Origin: Syngnathus acus
Lineage: Eukaryota; Chordata; Actinopteri; Syngnathiformes; Syngnathidae
NCBI RefSeq assembly: GCF_901709675.1
Contig: NC_051088.1
Location: 4,179,664-4,243,663 of the forward strand
Reading direction: 5' to 3'
DNA length: 64,000 bases
The notes beneath the pieces are model-generated. The model searched no databases, was not told where the DNA came from, and saw only the letters and a program-made list of their open reading frames with translations. Below are positions 48,103 through 59,915 of this stretch, one piece after another. A program made the position numbers and the translations under genes. The number at the start of each line of letters is the position of its first letter. Position 1 is the first letter of the stretch.

Positions 48103-48227
48103 ATCCATCCATCCATCCATCCATCCATCCATCCATCCATCCATCCATCCATCCATCCATCCATCCATCCATCCATCCATCCATCCATCCATCCATCCAT
48201 CCATCCATCCATCCATCCATCCATCCA
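48103..48227. repeat. (ATCC)n microsatellite in the kcnd3 intron
   Basis: About 31 uninterrupted tetranucleotide units. Unlike the other two CATC arrays on this strand, no SINE body follows it. The long WIHPSIHPS open frames here are artefacts of the repeat. Confidence 0.97.
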
Positions 48228-49029
48228 ATCAGGTCTCTCCTCTGTTGGAGCAGGGAGTCACAAATACTTTGATGACATGCATGTGTGTGTTACGTTATTG
48301 TACAGTGACGAGACCTAACACACACACAAATGTTTGACTTTCTGCTTGTGCTATTCTAAAGCTGTGTGCCTGAGAATTCCGTGGTTGAACGTGTGAGTCA
48401 GAAAGAGAGGCTGACAAATGTAGCCCACTTTGAAATGTCAGAGATGCGGAGGCCTTAAAAAAAAAGTTTTTGACTTAGTTGCTCTGTCACACTCGGTGCC
48501 CTGTCATCGTGCCAGTCTGTTGAAAAGCAGATACCGGACTGTGTGGAATCTGCGGAGAGATGAATTTGCTCAGTTGTCTGTGCTCTTGTGAATAACACAC
48601 AACTCTGTAATACACACCGAAATCTTTTCCCAGTGGAGTGAGACCTCCTGTCTCTTGATGCTTTTTGCACTTTTTTGGGTTAGGAGAGTGAGTGTCCACT
48701 ACCGTTTCTGTTTCTTAGTAAGCAAGAACTGGAAGTTGACTGATGATGTGGCCCACTACATCTGCTGACAAATACAAACCTGCCCGACGTTCCGCCTGCT
48801 GCTCTCGGTTGACACCATAAACAAACACAGATGTTCAACTCAAGCGCACACGTGATATGGGTGTGTTTGCGTTTGTGAGTGAAGACAAATATTGTTGTGA
48901 CATAGCATGAACGTAGTAGTTCCCTTGCAGGGTTGTACTTTAGGTTTTGTTGTCACTGCTAGGAACATTATGAGAAGCTTCATGTACGACTGCTGTTTAG
49001 AACAGGGATTTGCAATTAGATCACCGAGA

Positions 49030-49529
49030 NNNNNNNNNNNNNNNNNNNNNNNNNNNNNNNNNNNNNNNNNNNNNNNNNNNNNNNNNNNNNNNNNNNNNNN
49101 NNNNNNNNNNNNNNNNNNNNNNNNNNNNNNNNNNNNNNNNNNNNNNNNNNNNNNNNNNNNNNNNNNNNNNNNNNNNNNNNNNNNNNNNNNNNNNNNNNNN
49201 NNNNNNNNNNNNNNNNNNNNNNNNNNNNNNNNNNNNNNNNNNNNNNNNNNNNNNNNNNNNNNNNNNNNNNNNNNNNNNNNNNNNNNNNNNNNNNNNNNNN
49301 NNNNNNNNNNNNNNNNNNNNNNNNNNNNNNNNNNNNNNNNNNNNNNNNNNNNNNNNNNNNNNNNNNNNNNNNNNNNNNNNNNNNNNNNNNNNNNNNNNNN
49401 NNNNNNNNNNNNNNNNNNNNNNNNNNNNNNNNNNNNNNNNNNNNNNNNNNNNNNNNNNNNNNNNNNNNNNNNNNNNNNNNNNNNNNNNNNNNNNNNNNNN
49501 NNNNNNNNNNNNNNNNNNNNNNNNNNNNN
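49030..49529. other. Assembly gap, exactly 500 N
   Basis: A run of exactly 500 unknown bases, the usual placeholder for a scaffold join of unknown size. It separates the kcnd3 contig from a contig that begins with a copy of the sequence at 4,273. Confidence 0.99.
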
Positions 49530-50156
49530 AGCTAGCATTTAGCAGCTAGCAGCCAACGTAATGACACGACCCATGGTCACCAGATTAACTGCCGATCTTC
49601 AAACTTTTCCTTTTTTCTGTTGAAGGAGAAGCAACTCTCGTATCGTTCCCTCATGACGTGATATTTGAGCTTAAGTTCCGTTTAGCTCTAAGCAGTCGGA
49701 GAGAATACTGTAATTGTTTTGTTTAGGTCTGGGCTGCTATACAGTCGGAAAGTGTATTTGCCATTAAGCCAGTGTTATAAAAACTGTACATCTTCTAACT
49801 GAATTTCCTCTTTAAAGAAAAGTCGATCTTGGCATATGTCTGCTCAGTGCCACTTTATCTCAGAAACGCTCCTTTATAGCTAAAGGGGCTGCTTACAATA
49901 GATTATTTTTTAATGAGCAGCAAATATAAACTACAGTTTGACAGAACACATGGCTGTTTTTGTGTGTTGCGCTCAAGATAATGAGCACGCTAATGCTTTA
50001 CGTGCCAAGTGTCTGTTTACTCTGGACAACGGAGACTAATAAAAAAAGAGCTAATTCACAAATGTCAAGCAGAGTATTAATAATACGCTGTCGGATGAGA
50101 GTGGGCAGTTTAGATGCATGCAGGTGGCACAAGCCCGGTATGACTGATGAACATTT

Positions 50157-50992
50157 CAGTCAAAGTCAAAGTCTGCTTTATTGTCAATTTCTTCACATGC
50201 CAAGACACAAAGAAATCGAAATTACGTTCCCACTATCCCACGGTGACAAGACATAGTACACAATATACATACAGGTAAACAACACAAAAATAAAACCAAG
50301 AAGGCACAAACAAAGAATAAATTAAGAGTGATGAATAAATAATAAATAAACAAATAACATAATAAATAAGAGGAGCAAAAATGGAGCAAGTGTGCAAACA
50401 GCAGACAGTCAGACCAAAGCGCAAAAGTACAGGACGCTACGCAGAAGGGGGGAGAGAGTTCAGGATCCTAACAGCCTGGAGTATGAAGCTGTTGGTGAGT
50501 CTGGTGGTGCGGGAGCGCAGGCTCCTGTACCTCTTCCCAGAGGGCAGAAGACCAAACAAAGAGTGAGCGGGGGTGACTCACATCACTCACAATCGTGGTC
50601 GCCTTGCGGGTGAGATGGGAGGTGTAAATGTCCTTCAGGGAGGGGAGTGAAGCACCAATAATCTTACCAGCCGTGTTCACAATGCGCTGCAGGGCCTTCA
50701 TGTTGTATTCAGTGCATTTACCACCCCAAACAGCGATACAACTGGAGAGGACGCTCTCAATGGTGCCACGGTAGAATGTAGTCATGACGGCCGGAGAAGC
50801 ACTTGCTCGCCTGAGTTTCCGCAGGAAGTACAGGCGGCGCTGGGCCTTCTTCGCCAGTGATGCGGTGTTGGTGGACCAGGAGAGATCCTCACTGATGTGC
50901 ACCCCCAGGAACCTGGTGCTGCTCACTCTCTCCACCACAGCACCGTCGATGGTCAGCGGCAGATGTTGGGTCATTACACATTTCAGTGTCAA
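50157..50992 (-). mobile_element. L2/CR1-like LINE 3' end (second copy)
   Basis: Second copy of the LINE fragment at 4,902-5,736. The 174-codon frame diverges near its end because copy two reads gcgggggtgac where copy one has one G fewer, so the last residues are out of frame. All else matches. Confidence 0.8.
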
Positions 50993-52562
50993 TGGAGATT
51001 TTTTTTTACAACAATGCTGTTGTTTGTACGTTAATGTTTTATAAAGGCAAGTGAAGCAAAAACTGAAAAGTTGCTCTCATAACAAGGTACGAAAAACTAT
51101 CCATGGATTTATTTTTGCTAAATTCACACAACAGATGCCCACTGTTTGTGACACACCGGGGCAGGCTTGATTCCATTCCACTTTGCAGTAGAGCCATCAC
51201 TTTGTGGATTTGAAATCAATCCACAAATAAAATGTTCTTCCTGTTGGGTATTGGCGAGCTACACTTTTCTCAGTCCCAAAACCTGCTTCCAATATGAAAT
51301 GTGAGGTGGTGGACAGATTGCAAAGATATTTAAATGGTGGCATGGCATATGCTGTGTAAAATTAACATAATGTTTTTTTTTTAAATAGCTTTTTCAGCCA
51401 TTCAGCTCATTGCTGCGAAGCAGCATACTAACGATGACACACGAGTGACATCACGTTATCTTGTGGATCTTCATTATGATTGCTCCGCTTCCAATACTGA
51501 AAATGACAAGTTCAGACAGCTCGGAGCATAATTTACTTTAATCTTCAGTCCATACGGCTATATTATCGGTTTTGTGTCACCAATATTTCTATGCGAGACA
51601 TTCATGGCAATGACGTCAATAGAATCACATTATGTCACTGTTACTTCAAGTAGCATCTCGGCAAGTGAATCAAACAGCAGGTTTTATCTAACAAATGAGA
51701 ACATGGCAGGTGTTGTCCTCAGCAGGCCATTCATTTCCTCCCTGTACAGACGAGAGGCGGAAGATAAAACTGTCACATCACCAGAGGAATACACACACAC
51801 TGCTCTCGAGCAAACCGCTGTTTGCTTCCTTTAACGTGCCTTGATGACCATCTGATGTTATGCTTGTTAACTGGAAACACCTGGCTGACTTATTAGCTCA
51901 GTATTAGCTCAGTTGTTAGCAACTATAATCACTAGTCTCCCCGCTTCTAAAGAGGACGACAGCTGTGGTGTAATCTAATAAAAAGAAAAAGCAACAAGGT
52001 TGTCTACCAAAACGTTTGACGCACTTAGCTCATTTGATTGTGAACTCTATTGATTGGGAAAGTGGTTTAATGGCTGGAATAAATGTTTGAGCTGGGAAAA
52101 ATCCTGATATACAAAATACTGTGGCATTACGTAAAGCAACATCATGTTTACCATATCAACAATTTTTTAATTAATATTAAAAAAATTCACAGCAATAAAA
52201 AAAAGCACTTCTTTGGATCAGTTAATATTCCCACAAACAATTCAAAGAAAGAACTACCGTAATTTTCGGACTATAAGTCGCGTTTTTTCATAGTTTGGGT
52301 GGGGGGGCGACTTATACTCAGGAGCGACTTATATATGTTTTTTTTCATAGATTTTTACTTGATCATTAACACATCACTTACTTACAAGTATAGCACTTCA
52401 CATGTTATTTTTAGTATAGTTGATCACTTCACATGCTTTGATATCTTTATCTTGAACATATTCAAAACATGAAAAATAGAGAGAAAAAATCAAATAAAGT
52501 AATTAACACTTTAAAGCGCCATATCCTCTGGACATGTCCTCTGTCACCAGGATGACATAAAG

Positions 52563-53479
52563 CAGTGGTCCCCAACCTTTTTTGCACCACGGACCGGTTA
52601 CGTGTCAGAAATATTTTCGCGGACCGGCCTTTATATAAATAAATATATTTATATATTTATTATTTAAATATTTATATATATAAATAGGATGAAATAAAAT
52701 GATACGACTGGCATAAAAACAAATATAAACCACATAAGAATAAAACGTTGAATTAGTGGGAGCACCGAGCTCTTTTTCTCAGAAATGAGCCGTTCCCATC
52801 TAGGCGTAATCGGAGACAATGACACCCGAAGTGGTTAAGGTTTGTCTTTAAATGCAGGATGCTTGGTCTCCATGTGCCGAAGCAGGTTTGAAGGCTTCAT
52901 TGCCTCGTTAGCTAGCCTTTCGCCACATATGCGGAATGCACTTGGCGCGTCAGAGTCACCTGTGGCGATAAATCCATATTTTAAGTAGGACTCCAGAAAT
53001 GTTCTTTTAAATGCAGCTTTCCTTTTCTTAGAAGTCGTAGCCTCTTCTTCTTCAGTGTCCTCATTGGACGTTTTTCCCTTTCCGAAGAAGCTTTCCAAAC
53101 TTCTCTGTTTCTTGCTCATTTTTGCTTGCCTCGCGGGCTTGACTGTGGTGACATGTCACGTGACCGAGACGAGCGCCCTGTGTCAAGAGTCCTTATTTTT
53201 CAGACGCACCGACAGATGTAATTGGGAGAGATTCACCAAATTTTTTATATTTTTCAAAATAAATTCTTACTCATTTTTGCTAGCTTTGCGGGCTCGACTG
53301 GGGAAACATGTCACGTGACCGGGACGAGCGTCTTAACCTGAATGAATTGATGTCAATGAAAAAAAAAAAAAAAAATTGTTTTTTTTTTTTTTTTTTTTTT
53401 TCCTGTGCGGCTCCGCGGCCCGGTACCAAGTGACCCACGGACCGGTACCGGTCCGCGGCCCGGTGGTTGGGGACCACTG
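52563..53479. mobile_element. Non-autonomous hAT transposon (second copy)
   Basis: Same termini and the same acataaag duplication (52555-52562, 53480-53487) as the first copy. It is 917 bp; the extra bases are in homopolymer runs. Confidence 0.9.
52835..53119 (-). pseudogene. hAT transposase N-terminal fragment (second copy)
   Basis: Translation is identical to the 94-codon fragment at 7,582-7,866, including the missing first Cys of the finger. Confidence 0.75.
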
Positions 53480-55556
53480 ACATAAAGGACGAGAAATTTG
53501 ATCGATGGATTTAATGATTTGGAGTGACACAAATGGCTTGATAATATTGTTGTTTATGTGATAGTTATTTAAAATATAGTTTATATATCGTTGTATGGGC
53601 CTGTGGAATAATTTGAACTGCGGCGCGGCACACGGCATTGTTGACAAAGGACGATCGATAAAAGACGAGAAATTTGATCGATGGATTTAATGATTTGGAG
53701 TGACACAAATGGTTTGATAATATTGTTGTTTATGTGATAGTTATTTAAAATATAGTTTATATATCGTTGTATGGGCCTGTGGAATAATTTGAACTGCGGC
53801 GCGGCACACGGCATTGTTGACAAAGGACGATCGATGGATTTAATGAATTGGAGTGACACAGATGGTTTTATAAACGTGTTATTTATCTAATAGTTTTTTT
53901 TAAATAACTGAATGTTACGTCAGGCCCATTCTCAGCTCCTCGTTTGTGTTTGTCACGTTAGCATACCGTATCGTTTAGCCTGTTGTTGCTCGTTCATGTC
54001 TGTTCTTGGTGTTGGATTTTGTCGAATAAATTGCCCCCCCAAAATGCGACTTATACTCCGGAGCGACTTATATATGTTTTTTTTCACATTTTTGGGCATT
54101 TTATGGCTGGTGCGACTTATAGTCCGAAAATTACGGTACATTAGAATTGATGCATGAATGTTTAAGACGCTACGGTCTAAATTTAATGAACAAATGTTTC
54201 AGGTTTGTTATAGATTCAGCTTCTGAATATTTAAACATAGTCAACCTTACACTTGTTTTTTCCATTGTGCGTGTGGAAGGGGAAAAAGATCGCTAGCTAT
54301 TTTTAGTTGTGATTGCCAACTATCTGTTAGATTGTTGTGATGCTATAAATCATGTAAAGCTTTATATCTGGTCCCACCTCCCATTCAAATGACAAATACA
54401 CTAATGAATGTCTGGAGTGAAGGAAATTACAGCTTAATAAGAGAACATAACATATATAGGCATTGATTAAAAAAACATTAAAAAAAAACCAGCTCTCACT
54501 GCTTTTCCACACAAAGGGAGCTCTCGGGCAGTAGCTGACAGTCCACAAATCATATCCTCAATAAAAGCACAAGATTCCACTTACGGCTAGGATAAATTTG
54601 GAGTCACTGTTTTGGTATTCATTTACTGCTCTATCCACTCACCTCATTGTTAACCAATGTTAACAATATGTGGCAGCTTCTGTAACTGTAACCTGTCAAC
54701 TGATTGTTTGTAATCAGTGGCACTGACTGATATTTGACAGGAATGTCACATTTTGGTTTAATGTGGCTTAACTCATAAGAGTGGATGGACATGAGCGTGA
54801 TAAAAATCAAATAAATAAATAAAACAATAGATGTCTGTGTGCAAGCAGGCCTCCCCCTCCGAAGCTAACGTGTCAATCCAGTGAGGGGATGAACAAAGAC
54901 GTTTCTAAATTTAGCACAGACAGAATTAGTGAGACACTCCGTAGTAGATGGCTGGTGGTTACTTGGCAACGGCTGCTAGGCAACCTTGTTGGTAAGCATC
55001 GATTATGCTTTGGGAAGGAAGGCGGGGGGCTGATTGAGAGTGAGGTGACTTTGAAAGCTAAATAAAAAAAAATGTCTCCTGGAATGTTGAGCCATCTGCC
55101 TGTTTGTGGTGTATTTCTATGAAAGTCGTACGTTGTGATACTCCCCTGAGTGCTGCTTTTTGAACATGCTATCCCTAATGGAAAAAAGTGTTGTATCAGC
55201 AAAAAGCCCAAAGAAGTGATTTGTCCAAGCATATGGTATGCCTTTGGTAATGGCATTTTCCATTTTGCTGGCAGAACTGATAACACGATCAATTACTAAG
55301 CGCCAAATTAAGCGGAGAGCAATGTTTTGCATACGAACGAGTGTGCAAAGCTTTGATGTGGAGATGAAGGCTTGCATTTTCATATGATCCCCCTAAAGCC
55401 TGCGTGTGTGCGCTTGTGTGCTCGTGTGTGTTTATGGGTGCGCATACGGCAGGTTGCACAAGCCGTGATATCTTTTGAGACAATCAAACAGCAACGGCAT
55501 GCCAGTGGAAATTGCCGCGTAAAACAAGATACACTGGTTATTTATTTAGGTATATA

Positions 55557-56090
55557 GGTATATATTATACACAGGTTTGTTTATTATTATTGAGAATTAA
55601 TATTAGATTTGAATCAGTACTTTATATTTAATTATAGAGTCCTCTGATGAGCAGTCACAAGGTTGGATCCATATATCCATTTTCATGTAGCAAATTATTT
55701 GAATGACAAAATGATTCAATTATTTTGACATGTGTAGATGGGAAAACTATACTGAGCATCCTTCAGGAATATTTTATGACACTGATAAGTATTGCCTCAT
55801 ATTGCCTGGTATATATTATACACAGGTTATTTATTTTATTTATTTATTTGCTTGTTTGTTTGTTTGGTTTATTTATTTATTGGAGAATTAATATTAGATT
55901 TGAATCAGTACTTATACTTAATATGATGAGCAGTCACAAGTGTTGGATCCAAATATCCATTTTCATGTAGCAAAATTATTTAATGACAAAATGATTCACA
56001 GTATTAATTATTTCGACATGTGTAGATGGGAAAACTATACTGAGCATCCCTTCAGAATATTTTATGACACTGATAAGAATTGCTACAAAA
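55557..56090. repeat. 253-bp tandem duplication (second copy)
   Basis: Units start at 55557 and about 55808. This copy has many 1-bp indels relative to the first, both inside and outside homopolymers, suggesting poor base accuracy here. Confidence 0.85.
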
Positions 56091-57172
56091 TAATACGTAA
56101 TATGACAATATTTATCGGCACTGTATGTGTCTGAATTCGTAAACTGATGCTCTTGTCATAGCGTTTGAATTATTATTTTTTTTTTCTCACATTTTGAACT
56201 TACTCTCAGGTCATGAATGTCAAAAGTCAAAAAAGTCAAGGCTGGTTTGAAAATTTCATTGTGAATGTGGAGAAAGCCTGTTCTGGTCCACATACTCACG
56301 CATACCAAATGTGTGTAAATTGGATGACACTTGCGTATAATGGCGTGATGCCTAACCCAAGAATAGTCATTTCGCCGAGATTAGCTGTGAAATAGGCTAT
56401 TTCCAGGATGGTGACAGATGCGCAGGCTTGTGATTTTGTGATTTCGGTCAAGTCTCCTGCTGCATCGTAGCTCAGAGGTCAGCAAACTCTTCGTGTTGTC
56501 GCTGTCTTTTTTTATCCATAAAGCAACACTATCAATGCAGCACAGAAGGGCATGCATGAAAAATAGTGAATTTGTTTCTACCACGGGAATATCCAGTCAC
56601 GCATCTTTCTCAACTCTAAATTTAAAGTGACTAGATCCACTAAGAATGGAGCAATAAGTCTTAAATCTCAAAGTATACAGTACAAATGTGTTTGTTGGTT
56701 CTGTCTTTCCAACAAGTATACAAATTGCTGTTTACTCAATGCGATTTACATCTATGGGAGGCATCCTTATAAACACTGGCCCATAATTCATTTTTCCTCC
56801 AGTAATCCGGAGATACAGGAAAGCTTTTATCAATGTCATAGCAGAGGGGAAGATTCCTGAAACAACAATGTCGCTTTTTTTCCTGTCGCATTGAAACGGT
56901 AACAACGCAGGAGCTCAACGTTCCTCTGTGACACCTGCCGTTCATCCCCGCTGCTCAGAGCTGTGCGATTGCTATTCACAAATCTGCTATTTGTGTTGGT
57001 GAAAGAAGATTGTGAAGCTTGCCAGAATGAGATCCATCCTCATTAGACTGACGGAAAGATCACGGCAAAGGCCCATCACACGCATTCTGTTAAAAACAGC
57101 CTCCTCCTCATCACACTTGGAATAATGCAGGTAAAAAATTGTGTTTTATCTTACAAATATATATATAATATA

Positions 57173-57233
57173 CACTACCGTTCAAAAGTTTGGGGTCCCA
57201 AATTGTTTGGGTGACCCCAACCTTTGAACGGTA

Positions 57234-57236
<3 letters not shown>
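57173..57236. mobile_element. Hairpin MITE (second copy)
   Basis: Same inverted repeat as at 11,920-11,985, shortened by small indels. Confidence 0.75.
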
Positions 57237-57282
<46 letters not shown>

Positions 57283-57284
<2 letters not shown>

Positions 57285-57647
57285 CATCCATCCATCCTTT
57301 TCTGAACCGCTTAGTCCCCACGGGGGTCGCGGGAGTGCTGGAGCCTATCCAGCCGTCAACGGGCAGTAGGCGAGGGACACCCTGAACCGGTTGCCAGCCG
57401 ATCGCAGGGCACACAGAGACAAACAACCATTTGCACTCGCACTCACACCTAGGGACAATTTGGAGTCTTCAATCGGCCCACCAAGCATGTTTTTGGGATG
57501 TGGGAGGAAACCGGAGTGCCCGGAGAAAACCCACGCGGGCCCGGGGAGAACATGCAAACTCCACACAGGGAGGGCCGGAGGTGGAATCGAACCCGCACCC
57601 TCCTAACTGTGAGGCGGACGTGCCACCCAGTGCGCCACCGAGCCGCC
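57283..57647 (-). mobile_element. tRNA-like SINE (second copy)
   Basis: Same element as at 12,034-12,400, with one base missing here and there (for example ctatccagcc for ctatcccagcc). Confidence 0.8.
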
Positions 57648-58481
57648 TATATATATACATATAGTTACAAATGTTGTCATGCCGGGTGGGAGTGGGGATA
57701 AGCTCCCACTCTCTAAAAAATGCCCCTATGGTACGCCTCTTCAAGAGCCTCTGACAGCAAAGTGCAACTCCCTGGCCTTCCTGTGGCGGAACTGTTACTA
57801 CTGACAGGAGAAGGGGTGAGGGCAAGTTACTGGCGCCCTTAAACCAGTGCTTCACGTGGATGGGACCCGTTAGCTCGGAAAGCAACCCTGTCTAGGAAGG
57901 AAAACTCTGATTCCAAACTTCCACTGCCTTGTGGCGAGTCCCATTACGGGAAAGGCTTGGGGAGACAACCCCTGAAGAGAAATCCGGAGTCTGAGTCCCG
58001 TGGGCAGTTGAAGTTGTACACAACCTCACTACGGCAAACTTCTGCGACACACCGATCCCCAGCCGTATTGGCCTGCCTTTCCCTTGGACACTATCGGCGA
58101 TGTGAGAGGAGGGATCTGTAACATGGGCATTTACAGTTCTTCCATAAATCTGCCCAGGCTTGCGCTTTGGAGAGGGACACTCTAACGTCGTATCCGTGAC
58201 GGCACAACAGGGAAAGCAGCAGTTACCGGTGATAAGCCTCCGCTCAATGGCGTACAGCTAGGCACCAGGGGTTGTTTTCGACGGTGGGAGAGATCACAGT
58301 GTCTCACTGGACAGCTACCGCCTGCCTCAAGCTGGGCAGGCCCCAGTCAATTAGGTGCTGTCCCGCCACGGTCTGTCTGCTCTACTGGGTGCGTTGGGCT
58401 CAGGAACACAGGTGTTCTGAAAAATGGACTGCAAACACCGCACCAGCCAAAACCAAAATCCAGAAAAACAGGAAGCCAGCA

Positions 58482-59915
58482 CTCAAAATAGGTTGCTGGA
58501 ATGTTCGGACATTACTTCCAGGACTGTCCAATGACTATCGAAAGATCAACACCACACGCAAAACTGCCATCATTAACAACAAACTGCTGCGGCGAAGGAA
58601 CAGAGAGGAAATTCTGTCTACGACTGCACACATCTAACGGCCCGGTCAACCTGGTCAGCGTTTACCCCACCCTGTACTCTAGCCAGGACCTGAAGGATGA
58701 GTTCTATGGCCAACTGGCATCAGTGCTGAGCAGCATACCATCGAAGGAACATTTGCTGATACTGGGAGACTTCAATGCTAGAGTGGGCGCCGAGTCTGAA
58801 GTCTGGCCAGCTTGCATAGGGAAGCACGGCATTCGGAAGATAGCCCTTGCTCAAACTTTGTGCAATCCAAAGACCTACTTCCAACTTAAAAAGCAGCACA
58901 AAGTATCTTGGATGCACCCGCGTTCCAAACATTGGCACCAGCTTGATCTGATACTCACAAGGCAGCAGCACAAGCAGAACGTACTCATCACCCGCTCATT
59001 CTAAAGTGCTGATCACAGCCTGGTTTGCTGCGAGGTCAAACTCACCCCCAAAATCCTCCACTACACTAAACCTGCTGGAAATCGGCGAATCGACGCAAGG
59101 CTAACTCAACAATCAGACAAAGTTCTCCAATTCCAAGAGACCCTAAGTCTTAGGATATTGTCTTAGGGCCTAAGACAATCCATTACAGCTAACCCACCCG
59201 AAGGTGATGCTCAGAAATGATCACCGTTCTGACAGAAAAGTGGGACGTTTTGATAAAGTACAAACAACGTCCCACTCGCGACTCGCTGCAAACCCTGCGA
59301 GCAGCAAGGAGTAAGACCCAACGAACAGCCAGACGTGTCAGTCAGTACTGGCTCGAATTGTGTGAAAGAATCCAACTTGCAGCGGACATTGGAGAGATAC
59401 GTGGGATGTGTGAAGGGATAAAGAAAGCAGTCGGACCAACACACCGCAAGGGAGCGCCACAGAAAACCAAAGCCGGAGTGACCATCACAGACCAAGTGAA
59501 GCAGATGGAGGGATGGGTAGAGCATTACTCTGAATTGTATTCCGAGGACAGCTCTATTTCGGATGAAGCATTGAGTAGCTTGGAAAGGTTACCGCCCATG
59601 GACGAATTGGATATCTCTCCAACCGTAGAGGAATTAGAAAAAGCGCTGGATTCCCTACCAACAGGGAAAGCCCCAGGTCTTGATGGTATACCAGCTGAGG
59701 TTATCAATGCTGGGAGGAAGGAGAAGGACCCACAGATATGAAGACAGTCAAATTGTCACCGTATAGAAAAATAAAGGGAGCCGGAGTGACTGCGATAGCT
59801 ACAGATGTATAACACTGCTCAGTGTCGTTGGGAAGGCCTTTACAAGTGTGGTATTCGACTTGCGGAAAGGATCTACCCAGAATCACAGAGCGGTTTCAGG
59901 TCTCGTCGATCCACG
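58482..59915 (+). pseudogene. APE-type LINE (second copy)
   Basis: Same broken element; the frames at 58,501-59,004 and 59,217-59,741 translate identically to the first copy. A 1-bp deletion follows at about 59,741 (gatatgaagac for gatatgaaagac). Confidence 0.85.

Larger units (their letters stand above)
47456..49029 (+). other. kcnd3: Start of the first coding intron of kcnd3, cut by the gap
   Basis: No second exon or other gene is seen. The stretch contains one long ATCC microsatellite and otherwise unremarkable A+T-rich sequence up to the run of N. The corresponding intron is large in vertebrates, so absence of the next exon is expected. Confidence 0.7.
52257..54136. mobile_element. Long TIR transposon with TA duplication (second copy)
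   Basis: Same element as at 7,004-8,882, with the same ends and TA flanks (52255-52256, 54137-54138), the same nested hAT and the same tandem repeats. Length differs by one base overall. Confidence 0.75.

Noticed and set aside
48840-49549. Three long open frames across the N run
   Set aside because: They consist of unknown residues from the 500-N gap.
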